Positions 44,123-51,784 of a DNA stretch of 64,000 nucleotides are shown here, in pieces. The notes below the pieces were generated by a model. It made no database searches. It saw nothing but the letters and a program-made list of their open reading frames with translations, and had not been told where the DNA came from. Source of the DNA: Gemmatimonadaceae bacterium (GTDB taxonomy: Bacteria; Gemmatimonadota; Gemmatimonadetes; Gemmatimonadales; Gemmatimonadaceae). Location: NCBI GenBank assembly GCA_011525845.1, contig WYBP01000020.1:248001-312000 (forward strand), written 5' to 3'. The translations under genes and the position numbers were made by a program. Each line of letters begins with the position of its first letter. Positions within the stretch are counted from its first letter, which is position 1.

Positions 44123-44425
44123 ATGCTCTACGGATTCGTCGACCGGACCACGACCGCCACCTCGCTGAAACAGGCGCTGGACGATGGACAGATGCGCGTG
44201 CGTGGCATCCAGTCCCGCGTCGCCCGCGCGTCGCTCAACGGTGACGGCTTCGCGCTCTCCATGGCGAAGCAGGGTGCTCACGTCCCCGGCGACGGCATCA
44301 CCGAGCCCGTGGACGTCGAGGCCGAGATGTCCGCGCTCGCCGACGAGCAACTCCGGTTCGAGGCCACCGCCAAGCTGCTGGAGAAGGCGTACGCCTCCCT
44401 CCGCAGCGCCATCCGCGACCGCTGA
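44123..44425 (+). CDS. flgB: flagellar basal-body rod protein FlgB (short form)
   Basis: A 100-residue protein at the usual flgB position before flgC and fliE. The C-terminal half (VDVEAEMSALADEQLRFEATAKLLEKAYASLRSAI) is a convincing FlgB rod helix. The N-terminal half lacks the ANNIANxxTPGYK motif, reading RGIQSRVARASLNGDGFALSM instead, and the protein is 30-40 residues shorter than usual. The ATG at 44123 follows GGAGG with 5 nt spacing. FlgB forms the proximal rod with FlgC and FliE. Identity rests on position and the C-terminal helix. Confidence 0.85.
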   Translation: MLYGFVDRTTTATSLKQALDDGQMRVRGIQSRVARASLNGDGFALSMAKQGAHVPGDGITEPVDVEAEMSALADEQLRFEATAKLLEKAYASLRSAIRDR

Positions 44426-44438
44426 GGCGGACTGACCC

Positions 44439-44939
44439 ATGGACTCGATCAAGGCCCCCGCCCTCCCCCCCCTGCTCCCCTTCGCCGGTCGGAGCCCGGA
44501 GCGTCCGACCCCCGCCCCGTTCCAGGGGCTCGCGGTGGCGAGCAGCGGACTCTCGCTCCAGCGCCTCCGGATGGAAGTGACCGCCGCCAACCTCGCGAAC
44601 GCCGAGACGACCCGGACCGCCGACGGCGGCCCCTACCAGCGGCAGGTGGTCACCGCGGAACCGACCCCGGCCTTCGCGGTCGCCTCGCAGGCGTTCGGCG
44701 ACTACGCGCCCTCCGCGGGCGGTGTGCGCGCCACCGGGATCGCGACCGACACCTCCGAGGGCGCGCTCGTCTACGACCCGTCGCATCCCGATGCCGACAA
44801 GGCCGGCTACGTGCGCATGCCCAACGTGGACCCGACCACCGAGCTGGTCACGATGATGGAGGCACGCCGCCTGTACGAGGCGAACGCCACCGTCTTCGCC
44901 GCCACGAAGTCGATGCTGCGCCGCGCGATCGACATCTGA
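44439..44939 (+). CDS. flgC: flagellar basal-body rod protein FlgC
   Basis: A 166-residue rod protein. About 27 extra N-terminal residues precede the core FQGLAVASSGLSLQRLRMEVTAANLANAET, and the C-terminus has HPDADKAGYVRMPNVDPTTELVTMMEARRLYEANATVFAATKSML, both diagnostic of FlgC. Exported through the flagellar type III system and assembled in the proximal rod. It lies 13 bp after flgB. Confidence 0.94.
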   Translation: MDSIKAPALPPLLPFAGRSPERPTPAPFQGLAVASSGLSLQRLRMEVTAANLANAETTRTADGGPYQRQVVTAEPTPAFAVASQAFGDYAPSAGGVRATGIATDTSEGALVYDPSHPDADKAGYVRMPNVDPTTELVTMMEARRLYEANATVFAATKSMLRRAIDI

Positions 44940-44977
44940 GACCGCACCCCCTGACTCCCTCCCTGGACTCCCACGCG

Positions 44978-45340
44978 ATGCAGACCAACGGACTCGGCGC
45001 TCCCATGCCGCCCCTCTCCCGTCCGACCTCCTCCCGCTCGCCCTACGGCATCGACACCGGGATGCCGGCCGGCGCGGGCGCGGTGCGCCCGACCTTCCCG
45101 TCGCGCGTGCAGGCGCCGGCCGTCGAGCCCGCGCGGTCGCCGGAGGTCGCGCCCCGCGAGGAGACATCCTCGCTCCGGCCGCCGAAGGGCACCGACCCCG
45201 AACTCTGGAAGGTGCTCACCGCCGACGAACGGGCCTTCTTCGCCCGCGAGGACGCCATGGGTCCGCTGAGCTACGGGCACCGCATCACCGCCGGCCCCAC
45301 GATCCCGGCGCGCGGCGGCCGCCTCAACCTCCGCGGCTGA
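44978..45340 (+). CDS. unknown small protein within the rod gene operon
   Basis: A 120-residue protein not matching any flagellar family I know. The first about 65 residues are Pro/Ser/Arg-rich and probably disordered; the C-terminal part has DPELWKVLTADERAFFARED followed by GPLSYG and a basic tail. No signal peptide or membrane helix. It lies 38 bp after flgC and 7 bp before fliE in the same orientation and phase of codon bias, so it is a real gene. The disordered N-terminus without a signal peptide fits an exported axial or assembly component, but that is inference. Confidence 0.75.
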   Translation: MQTNGLGAPMPPLSRPTSSRSPYGIDTGMPAGAGAVRPTFPSRVQAPAVEPARSPEVAPREETSSLRPPKGTDPELWKVLTADERAFFAREDAMGPLSYGHRITAGPTIPARGGRLNLRG

Positions 45341-45347
45341 GCCGACC

Positions 45348-45695
45348 ATGACCGCTCCGATCGGCCCCCTCTCCCCCTCCGGCGGCGCCATGCGCGGCCT
45401 CGACGGCGCGCGCTCGATCACGGTGCCGGTCTTCCCCGGCAACGGGAAGCCCGGCGCGGTCGATCCGAGCGAAGGTCCGACGTTCGCCGAGACCTTTTCC
45501 CGGGCGATGAACGAGGTGAGCGAGACGCGCGACCGCGGCGCCGACCTCGCCCGGCGCTTCGCCGCGGGCGAACCCGTGGAGCTGCACACCGTGATGGCCG
45601 CGTCCGAGGAGGCCGGCCTGGCCCTCGACCTGGCCATCGAACTGCGGAACAAGGTCGTCGAGGCCTACCGCACCCTCATCAACATGCAGAGCTGA
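45348..45695 (+). CDS. fliE: flagellar MS-ring/rod junction protein FliE
   Basis: A 115-residue protein. The C-terminal region (PTFAETFSRAMNEVSETRDRGADL; HTVMAASEEAGLALDLAIELRNKVVEAYRTLINMQS) is the FliE signature. FliE connects the FliF ring to the rod and is the first protein exported. It ends 4 bp before fliF. Confidence 0.94.
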   Translation: MTAPIGPLSPSGGAMRGLDGARSITVPVFPGNGKPGAVDPSEGPTFAETFSRAMNEVSETRDRGADLARRFAAGEPVELHTVMAASEEAGLALDLAIELRNKVVEAYRTLINMQS

Positions 45696-45699
45696 GTAG

Positions 45700-47259
45700 A
45701 TGCCTCCCGGCTTGCTCTCGATCTTCGACCGCGTCGGCGGCATCCGCCGCGCGATCATCCTCCTCGTCGGCCTCTCGGCCGCCGTCGGCGTCTTCGGCCT
45801 CGCCCGCTGGGCGAGCGCCCCGGGGTGGGTCCCGGCCTTCGGCGACGTCCCGATCTCCGATGTCGGCGCCATCACCGACCGACTCACGCAGGCGGGCGTC
45901 AAGTACAAGCTCGGCGGCAACGGCGGGACGCTGCTCGTGCAAACGACCGATGTCGCCAAGGCGCGCGTGGCGCTCGCACGCGCGGGAGTCCTCCCCTCGG
46001 GTGACCGCCCCGGCTTCGAGCTCTTCGACCAGCCGAGCTGGGGCCAGACGGACCTGACCCAGCGGGTCAACTATCGTCGGGCGCTGGAAGGCGAGCTGGA
46101 GCGCACGATCGGCAGCATGCGCGGGATCAAGCGCGCGAAGGTGCATCTCGTGATCCGCGAGGCGGAGAGCTACGGCGTGGCCCCGCTCCCGGCCGAGGCG
46201 AGCGTGATGCTCGAGCCGCGCGGCGAGGACCCGATCAGCGCCGACGTGGTGCGCGGCATCGCCCGCACGGTCGCGGCGAGCGTGGAAGGGCTCACCAGCG
46301 ACCACGTGACCATCGTGGACGACGCCGGCCGGCCCCTCTCCGAGGGCGAGGAGCCGATGAGCTCCTCCGGGATGTCGAGCCGCCAGCTCGCCATGCAGCT
46401 CGAGATCGAGAACAGCCTGCGCGAGAAGGCGGAGCGGCTCCTCGTGCCGGTGGTCGGCAACGGCAACGCGCGCGTGCAGGTGAACGCGACGCTCAACTTC
46501 GACCGCATCGAGCGGAGCTCGCAGCGCGTGGACCCGGAGCGGCAGTCGGTCTCCACCGAGCAGAAGGCGGAGGTCATCGCGGGCACGGATGGCGGCGCGA
46601 GCACGAGCAACACCGCCGCCTCCTACCTGAACAGCACCCAGACCGAGAGCGTGGCCGAGGCGGTGGGCAACCTGAAGCGGCTCTCGGTCGCGGTGCTGCT
46701 CGCCGCCCCGGCGCCGGCCGCGGCCGACGCGGCGGGCGCCGCGCCTGCGATCGCGAACGACACGGCCGGCCTGCGCAGCCAGGTGGAATCGCTGGTGCGG
46801 AGCGCCGTCGGCTACGACCCGGCACGCGGCGACGTCGTGACGGTGGCGATGCTCCCCTTCATCCCGGCGCCGGCCCTCCCGGCCGTCTCCCCGCTCTCCA
46901 CGCTCGAGACGCTGCAGTCGGTGCAGCGCCCGGCGCTCAACGCGCTCGGGATCCTGCTCGCGTTCATCATCGCGCTCCTCGCGCTCCGCGCGGCGGGCAA
47001 GACGAGCGAGACCGTCACGGCACTGGCCGGGGCACCCGGCTACCTCCCCACGGACGCCGGCGCCGCCGGCCGCTACCAGGCGCCCTTCGGCGCGCAGGCG
47101 CACATGTCCGACGGAGGGCAGCACGGCGGAGCGCCGGGGCGGCCCCTTCCGATGATCAGCATCCCGAGCAACCCGGTGCGTGACCAGGTGCTCGCCACCG
47201 TGCAGCAGCAGCCCGACGCCGCCGCGAAGCTGATGCGCGCCTGGCTGCGCGACGGCTGA
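45700..47259 (+). CDS. fliF: flagellar MS-ring protein FliF
   Basis: A 519-residue membrane protein. N-terminal helix (about 17-37), ring-building domains with VPAFGDVPISDVGAITDRLTQAGVKYKL and RVNYRRALEGELERTIGSMRGIKRAKVHLVI, second helix near 415-435 (ALGILLAFIIALLAL) and a cytoplasmic tail (PDAAAKLMRAWLRDG) that binds FliG. It forms the MS ring in the inner membrane around the export gate. It is followed by fliG after 41 bp. Confidence 0.95.
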   Translation: MPPGLLSIFDRVGGIRRAIILLVGLSAAVGVFGLARWASAPGWVPAFGDVPISDVGAITDRLTQAGVKYKLGGNGGTLLVQTTDVAKARVALARAGVLPSGDRPGFELFDQPSWGQTDLTQRVNYRRALEGELERTIGSMRGIKRAKVHLVIREAESYGVAPLPAEASVMLEPRGEDPISADVVRGIARTVAASVEGLTSDHVTIVDDAGRPLSEGEEPMSSSGMSSRQLAMQLEIENSLREKAERLLVPVVGNGNARVQVNATLNFDRIERSSQRVDPERQSVSTEQKAEVIAGTDGGASTSNTAASYLNSTQTESVAEAVGNLKRLSVAVLLAAPAPAAADAAGAAPAIANDTAGLRSQVESLVRSAVGYDPARGDVVTVAMLPFIPAPALPAVSPLSTLETLQSVQRPALNALGILLAFIIALLALRAAGKTSETVTALAGAPGYLPTDAGAAGRYQAPFGAQAHMSDGGQHGGAPGRPLPMISIPSNPVRDQVLATVQQQPDAAAKLMRAWLRDG

Positions 47260-47300
47260 CCGTTCCCCGCCCGATCCCTCCCCGGCCTCACTGACCGACG

Positions 47301-48326
47301 ATGAGCACCGCGAACCGCCCGCAGAAGATCTCCGACCTCAACGGCCGCCAGAAGGCGGCGATCGTGTGCATGGTGCTCGGCGCCGACCCGGCCGCCAAGC
47401 TCCAGCAGAAGCTGAGCCCCGACGAGTCCGAGGCCATCGGCGTCGAGATCGCCCGGCTCAACGCGGTGGAGTCCACGCTCGCGGAGGAGGTGCTGCAGGA
47501 GTGGGTCGGGATGCTCGGCGTCTCCGACTCGATCGCCCACGGCGGGCTCGACTACGCGCAGCGGATGATGGAGAGCGCCTACGGCTCCACGCAGGCCGCC
47601 TCGATGCTCAAGCGCATCCAGACGCAGCTCGCGGACACCGCGGGCCTGCACCGCCTCCGCAGTGCCGACGCCGGCCAGCTGAGCACGATGCTCCGCAACG
47701 AGCACCCGCAGACCATCGCCCTCATCCTCGCCCACCTCAATCCGGCACAGACGGCCACCGTGCTCAAGGACCTCGCCCCGGAGCTCGGCTCCGAGGTGGT
47801 CTACCGCATGGCGACGATGGCCAAGGTGTCCCCCGACATGCTGCAGCTGATCGAGCGCTCCATCTGGACGGAGGAGCTCCAGACGCAGCAGGGGCTCTCG
47901 ACCTCCGGTGGCCCGCAGGCCGTCGCCGCGATCCTCGCGCTCATCCCGGGCGCGTCGGAGAAGGCGCTCCTCGAGGGCGTGGCCCAGCGCGACCAGGCGC
48001 TGGCGACGCAGATCCGCGACTTGATGTTCGTCTTCGAGGACATCACCGGACTCGACGACAAGTCGGTGCAGCGCCTGCTGCGCGAGGTGGAGGTCAAGAC
48101 TCTCGCCCTGGCACTCAAGGGTGCGAGCGAAGGGCTCACGGCGAAGATCATGGGCGGGATGTCCTCCCGCGCGGTCTCCTCGCTGCAGGAGGAGATGGAG
48201 AACCTCGGCCCGCAGCGGAAGCGCGACGTGGAGAAGGCGCAATCCACGATCGTCACCGCGCTGCGCGCGCTCGAGGAGAACGGGGAGATCGTCCTCTCCG
48301 GCGCCGCGGACGACGTCGTCGCATGA
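47301..48326 (+). CDS. fliG: flagellar motor switch protein FliG
   Basis: A 341-residue protein with the three FliG domains: N-terminal (QKAAIVCMVLGADPAAKL), middle with EHPQTIALILAHLNP, and C-terminal torque domain (IRDLMFVFEDITGLDDKSVQRLLREV; KIMGGMSSRAVSSLQEEM). The torque-helix charges (K, R, D, E) are present. It links FliF to FliM and interacts with the stator. It overlaps the fliH start by 4 bp. Confidence 0.96.
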   Translation: MSTANRPQKISDLNGRQKAAIVCMVLGADPAAKLQQKLSPDESEAIGVEIARLNAVESTLAEEVLQEWVGMLGVSDSIAHGGLDYAQRMMESAYGSTQAASMLKRIQTQLADTAGLHRLRSADAGQLSTMLRNEHPQTIALILAHLNPAQTATVLKDLAPELGSEVVYRMATMAKVSPDMLQLIERSIWTEELQTQQGLSTSGGPQAVAAILALIPGASEKALLEGVAQRDQALATQIRDLMFVFEDITGLDDKSVQRLLREVEVKTLALALKGASEGLTAKIMGGMSSRAVSSLQEEMENLGPQRKRDVEKAQSTIVTALRALEENGEIVLSGAADDVVA

Positions 48327-49024
48327 GCGCACCCCGGCACGTCACGCCCCCCGCGAGCCCGGTGGCGCCGCGCACCCGCACGCCGGCGCTGCCGGTGCCG
48401 TGGGCGCTCAAGGAACTGCACGCGCCGGCGCAGCCGCCGATCCCCCTCCGCACGCGACTGGGGAACGGCCCCAACGGTGGCTGCTCCGCCTCCGAGCTCA
48501 CGGCACTCCGCGAGGAGATGCAGGCGGCGCAGGTGCAGGTGGCTGCCGACGCGCGCCGCGCCGGTTTCGAGGAGGGACGCAGCGCCGGACGCGCCGAGGC
48601 GGAACGCGCCTCCGACGCGCGCCTCGGACAGGTGGTCCGCGCGGTCGCCGAAGCGGCGGCCGCCATCCGCCAGCACGAGGAGCATTACATCGGCGTGCTG
48701 GAGGAGAACCTCACCGCCCTCGCCTGCGCCGTCGCACGCCAGGTGATCCAGCGCGAGGTGCTGATGGATCCCTCCGCCATCCGCGCCCTCGTCCAGGATG
48801 CGCTCGCCCAGTTCCCGCAGGAGAGCACGCTCAAGGTGCGCCTCAACCCCGCGGACCACTCCCTCCTCGCGGGCGACGCCGGCTACCCGGACGTCACCTG
48901 GGTGGCGGACCCGCGCGTCGAGCGCGGCGGCTGCATCGTCGAGGGGCGCGAGCGGATCGTGGACGGCCGCGTGGACATCGCACTCGACCAGATCTTCCGC
49001 CACATCTCCGGCATCGACGCGTGA
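48323..49024 (+). CDS. fliH: flagellar export ATPase regulator FliH
   Basis: A 233-residue protein. A Pro-rich N-terminus precedes a coiled coil (ADARRAGFEEGRSAGRAEAERA, with GxxxG-like spacing) and a C-terminal domain with LACAVARQVIQREVLMDPSAIRALVQDAL, the FliH/YscL-like head. It binds FliI and the C-ring. The ATG at 48323 overlaps fliG by 4 bp. Confidence 0.92.
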   Translation: MSAPRHVTPPASPVAPRTRTPALPVPWALKELHAPAQPPIPLRTRLGNGPNGGCSASELTALREEMQAAQVQVAADARRAGFEEGRSAGRAEAERASDARLGQVVRAVAEAAAAIRQHEEHYIGVLEENLTALACAVARQVIQREVLMDPSAIRALVQDALAQFPQESTLKVRLNPADHSLLAGDAGYPDVTWVADPRVERGGCIVEGRERIVDGRVDIALDQIFRHISGIDA

Positions 49025-49047
49025 CACGCTCGGCGGTTCTTGCCGGA

Positions 49048-49062
49048 CGGCACCGTTTGCCG
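49048..49062. promoter_or_regulatory. enhancer-like palindrome upstream of fliI
   Basis: CGGCAC-CGT-TTGCCG (outer CGGCA/TGCCG perfect), with an extra TTGCCG half-site at 49040-49045. The centre is about 112 bp upstream of the fliI sigma-54 GC. Confidence 0.6.
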
Positions 49063-49151
49063 GGAACGGAGCACGCGGGGGCACCTGGCGCGCATCGCCC
49101 CTATCGCGTTCAATCACAACGAGTTGCAGAATCCCGACGGCGCGCGGCGCG

Positions 49152-49168
49152 ACGGCACGGCGGTTGCC
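49152..49168 (+). promoter_or_regulatory. sigma-54 promoter of fliI operon
   Basis: CGGCACG-GCGG-TTGCC: GG at 49154-49155, GC at 49166-49167. The start would be about 25 nt before the fliI ATG. Together with the palindrome it occupies the 179 bp gap after fliH, which has no other features. Confidence 0.68.
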
Positions 49169-49203
49169 TTCCCTCTTGGGAGACATCTCACCCGATCCCG
49201 TCC

Positions 49204-50634
49204 ATGGTCGCCTCCACGCTCGACGCACTCCACGAACGAGTCCACGAAGTCCCGCGGCTCCGCCCCCTCGGGCGGGTCACGCGGATCGTCGGGCTCGTGA
49301 TGGAAGCCACGGGCCTCGAGCTCGGGATGGGCGCGCTCTGCCGCGTCACCAACTCGAGCGACGACCGCTCGGTGCTGGCCGAGGTGGTGGGCTTCCATGA
49401 GCGCGGCGCCCTCCTCATGCCGCTCGGCGACATCGAGGGACTGCACCCGGGATCCAGCGTCGCCGACCTCGGCCGCAACCTCGGCGTGCGCGTGGGCGAG
49501 GGACTGCTCGGCCGCGTGGTGAACGCCCTCGGCATGCCGATCGACGGCAAGGGGAAGATCGAGTTCGAGAAGCGCGTCCCGCTCAGCGCGGACCCGCCGA
49601 ACCCTCTCGAGCGCGAGCGGATCGAGGAGCCCTTCGTGACCGGCGTCCGCGCGATCGACGGCCTGCTCACCATCGGCCGCGGCCAGCGCGTCGGCATCTT
49701 CGCGGGTTCCGGCGTCGGCAAGTCGGTGCTCCTCGGGATGATCGCGCGGCGCGCCGAGTCGGAGGTGAACGTGATCGCCCTCCTCGGCGAGCGCGGACGC
49801 GAGGTGCGCGAGTTCGTGGAGCACTCGCTCGGCCCCGAGGGGCTGGCCCGCTCCGTGATCGTCGTCGCCACCGGCGACGAGTCCGCGCTCCTCCGCTCGC
49901 GCGGCGCCCTCGTGGCGACCGCGATCGCCGAGTGGTTCCGCGACCAGGGGAAGCAGGTGCTCCTGATGGTGGACTCGGTGACGCGCGTGGCGATGGCGTG
50001 GCGCGAGATCGGGCTCGCCGTGGGCGAGCCCCCCACCACCAAGGGATATCCGCCCTCCGTGTTCGCCTACCTGCCGCGGCTGCTCGAGCGCGCCGGGAAC
50101 GGCAGCACGGGCGGCATCACGGGGCTCTACACGGTGCTCGTGGACGGCGACGACTTCTCCGAGCCGGTGGCGGACGCGAGCCGCTCGATCCTCGACGGCC
50201 ACATCGTGCTCACGCGGCGCCTGGCGTCCGCGGGACACTATCCGGCCATCGACGTGCTGGAGAGCAAGAGCCGCGTGCGCGACCGGGTGATCACCAAGTC
50301 GCACCGCGACCACGCGGGGATGCTCCAGCGGCTCGAAGCGGCGTACCGCGAGAAGGAGGACCTGATCCTCGTCGGCGCGTACCAGCGCGGCTCGAACGCG
50401 CTCGTGGACGCCGCACTCGAGCTGCGCTCCCCGATCCTCGACCTGCTGCAGCAGCCGCCCGAGGAGCACACGCCCCTCGACCGCACCGTCTCGATGCTCG
50501 CGGAGATCGGCGCGCGGGGCGCGGCCGCCGTGCCGCGACCCGGCGTCGCACCGCGCGTGCAGGCCGCCGCGCCCGCCGCAGGCGCCGCCACAGGCGCCGC
50601 CACCGCCGGCGCACCGGCGAGGATGTCGGCGTGA
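49204..50634 (+). CDS. fliI: flagellum-specific ATPase FliI
   Basis: A 476-residue F1-beta-like ATPase. Walker A GSGVGKS (about residues 175-181), LLGERGREVREF, Walker B QVLLMVDSVTRVAMAWREI, GYPPSVFAYLPRLLERAG and the C-terminal KSHRDHAGMLQRLEAAYREKEDLILVGAYQRG are typical of FliI. An Ala-rich C-terminal tail of about 40 residues is unusual. It powers substrate unloading at the export gate with FliH and FliJ. The ATG at 49204 follows the sigma-54 promoter; its GTGA overlaps fliJ. Confidence 0.95.
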   Translation: MVASTLDALHERVHEVPRLRPLGRVTRIVGLVMEATGLELGMGALCRVTNSSDDRSVLAEVVGFHERGALLMPLGDIEGLHPGSSVADLGRNLGVRVGEGLLGRVVNALGMPIDGKGKIEFEKRVPLSADPPNPLERERIEEPFVTGVRAIDGLLTIGRGQRVGIFAGSGVGKSVLLGMIARRAESEVNVIALLGERGREVREFVEHSLGPEGLARSVIVVATGDESALLRSRGALVATAIAEWFRDQGKQVLLMVDSVTRVAMAWREIGLAVGEPPTTKGYPPSVFAYLPRLLERAGNGSTGGITGLYTVLVDGDDFSEPVADASRSILDGHIVLTRRLASAGHYPAIDVLESKSRVRDRVITKSHRDHAGMLQRLEAAYREKEDLILVGAYQRGSNALVDAALELRSPILDLLQQPPEEHTPLDRTVSMLAEIGARGAAAVPRPGVAPRVQAAAPAAGAATGAATAGAPARMSA

Positions 50635-51116
50635 CCGCCCCCTCCAGCCGCTTCTCGTTCGGGCTCCAGCGCGTGCTCGACCTGCGCCAGCAGCGCGAGC
50701 AGGCGATCGCCGGACGCCTCGGCGCCGCCGCCGAGGCCGCCGCGGACGCGCGGAACGCGATGGACGCGCTCGCCGCGGTCCGCGATGCCAGCACCCACGA
50801 CCTCTCGCGCGCCCACCGCCTCACGCGGGCGGCGGGCGAACTGCACCAGCAGGAGCGCGTGATGGCATCGCTCGACGCGCAGATCGACGTCGCGCGGCAG
50901 GAACTCGACTCGCGCGAAGCGGTCGTGGACGAGGTGCGGTCGGAGCTGGCCACGGCGATGCAGGCGCGCCGCGTGATCTCCCGGCTGCGCGAGCGGCGTG
51001 AGGAGGAGTGGCGCCAGGCCTTCACGCGCTCGGAGCGCTCGGCGATGGATGCCCTCGCCGTCGAACGCCACGCCCGGCAGTCGGATGACGAACCCATCAC
51101 CGGGGGGCAGGAATGA
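50631..51116 (+). CDS. fliJ: flagellar export protein FliJ
   Basis: A 161-residue coiled-coil protein starting FSFGLQRVLDLRQQREQAIAG, the FliJ N-terminal pattern, and with the GTG start overlapping the fliI TGA. Long heptads continue to about residue 145. FliJ is the central stalk of the FliI ring and escorts chaperones. Identity is from the N-terminal pattern, length and position. Confidence 0.88.
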   Translation: MTAPSSRFSFGLQRVLDLRQQREQAIAGRLGAAAEAAADARNAMDALAAVRDASTHDLSRAHRLTRAAGELHQQERVMASLDAQIDVARQELDSREAVVDEVRSELATAMQARRVISRLRERREEEWRQAFTRSERSAMDALAVERHARQSDDEPITGGQE

Positions 51117-51784
51117 AGAAGCTCCTTCCCTTCATCGCGTTCCTCGCCACCTTCGCCATCGGCGGCGGGACCGCGGCGATCCTGATGAAGCCGGCGGCGC
51201 CGACCGCGTCGGCCGGCGCGGATACCTCGCACGCGGCGACGCCGGGAGCTCCGGCCACGCCGGAGACGGCGCCGTTCCAGCCGCCGCTCTCCGTCTACGA
51301 TCCCGCCGTGGGCTCGGACGACCCGCACGTGGCCGACCCGCCGCTTCCGTCCGCGGCCGTCCCCGCGGGCAGCATCGGCGACGAGCGATCGGCCGCGGGC
51401 ACGTCCTCCCCCGGGCAGGTGACGCCGGCGGCCTCGTCCCGCGCGACCACCCGTGAGGGGGATCCGATCACGATCGGCTCGCTCGTCGGCACGAACACGG
51501 GTGCGACGGTGATGCTGCGTCCCGACGGCACGGTCGGACCCGAGCCGACCGGCTCCTTCCAGGCGATCCCGGATTACGCGCGCATGGCGCGCCTGCTCAC
51601 CAAGATGTCCCCGCGCGAGGCGGCACGGACCGTCGAACAGCTCTCGGGTGACGAGGCGGCACGCGCACTCGCCCAGATGAACGACAAGTCCGCCGCCGCG
51701 GTGCTCGGCCAGCTCTCCCCCGAGAAGGCGGCCGCGCTCCTGCAGGCCGTGCTCGCGCTCGTCCCCAAGCCCGCCGTCCCATGA
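51113..51784 (+). CDS. MotE-like flagellar protein (MgtE N-terminal-like domain)
   Basis: A 223-residue protein with an N-terminal membrane helix (KLLPFIAFLATFAIGGGTAAILM), a Pro/Ala/Ser linker and a C-terminal helical-repeat domain (YARMARLLTKMSPREAARTV; LSGDEAARALAQMNDKSAAAVLGQLSPEKAAALLQ) of the MgtE-N/FliG-like type found in MotE. Such proteins sit between fliJ and fliK in many flagellar operons. MotE is a motor protein partner of MotC in rhizobia. Its role here is inferred. It overlaps fliJ and fliK by 4 bp each. Confidence 0.8.
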   Translation: MKKLLPFIAFLATFAIGGGTAAILMKPAAPTASAGADTSHAATPGAPATPETAPFQPPLSVYDPAVGSDDPHVADPPLPSAAVPAGSIGDERSAAGTSSPGQVTPAASSRATTREGDPITIGSLVGTNTGATVMLRPDGTVGPEPTGSFQAIPDYARMARLLTKMSPREAARTVEQLSGDEAARALAQMNDKSAAAVLGQLSPEKAAALLQAVLALVPKPAVP

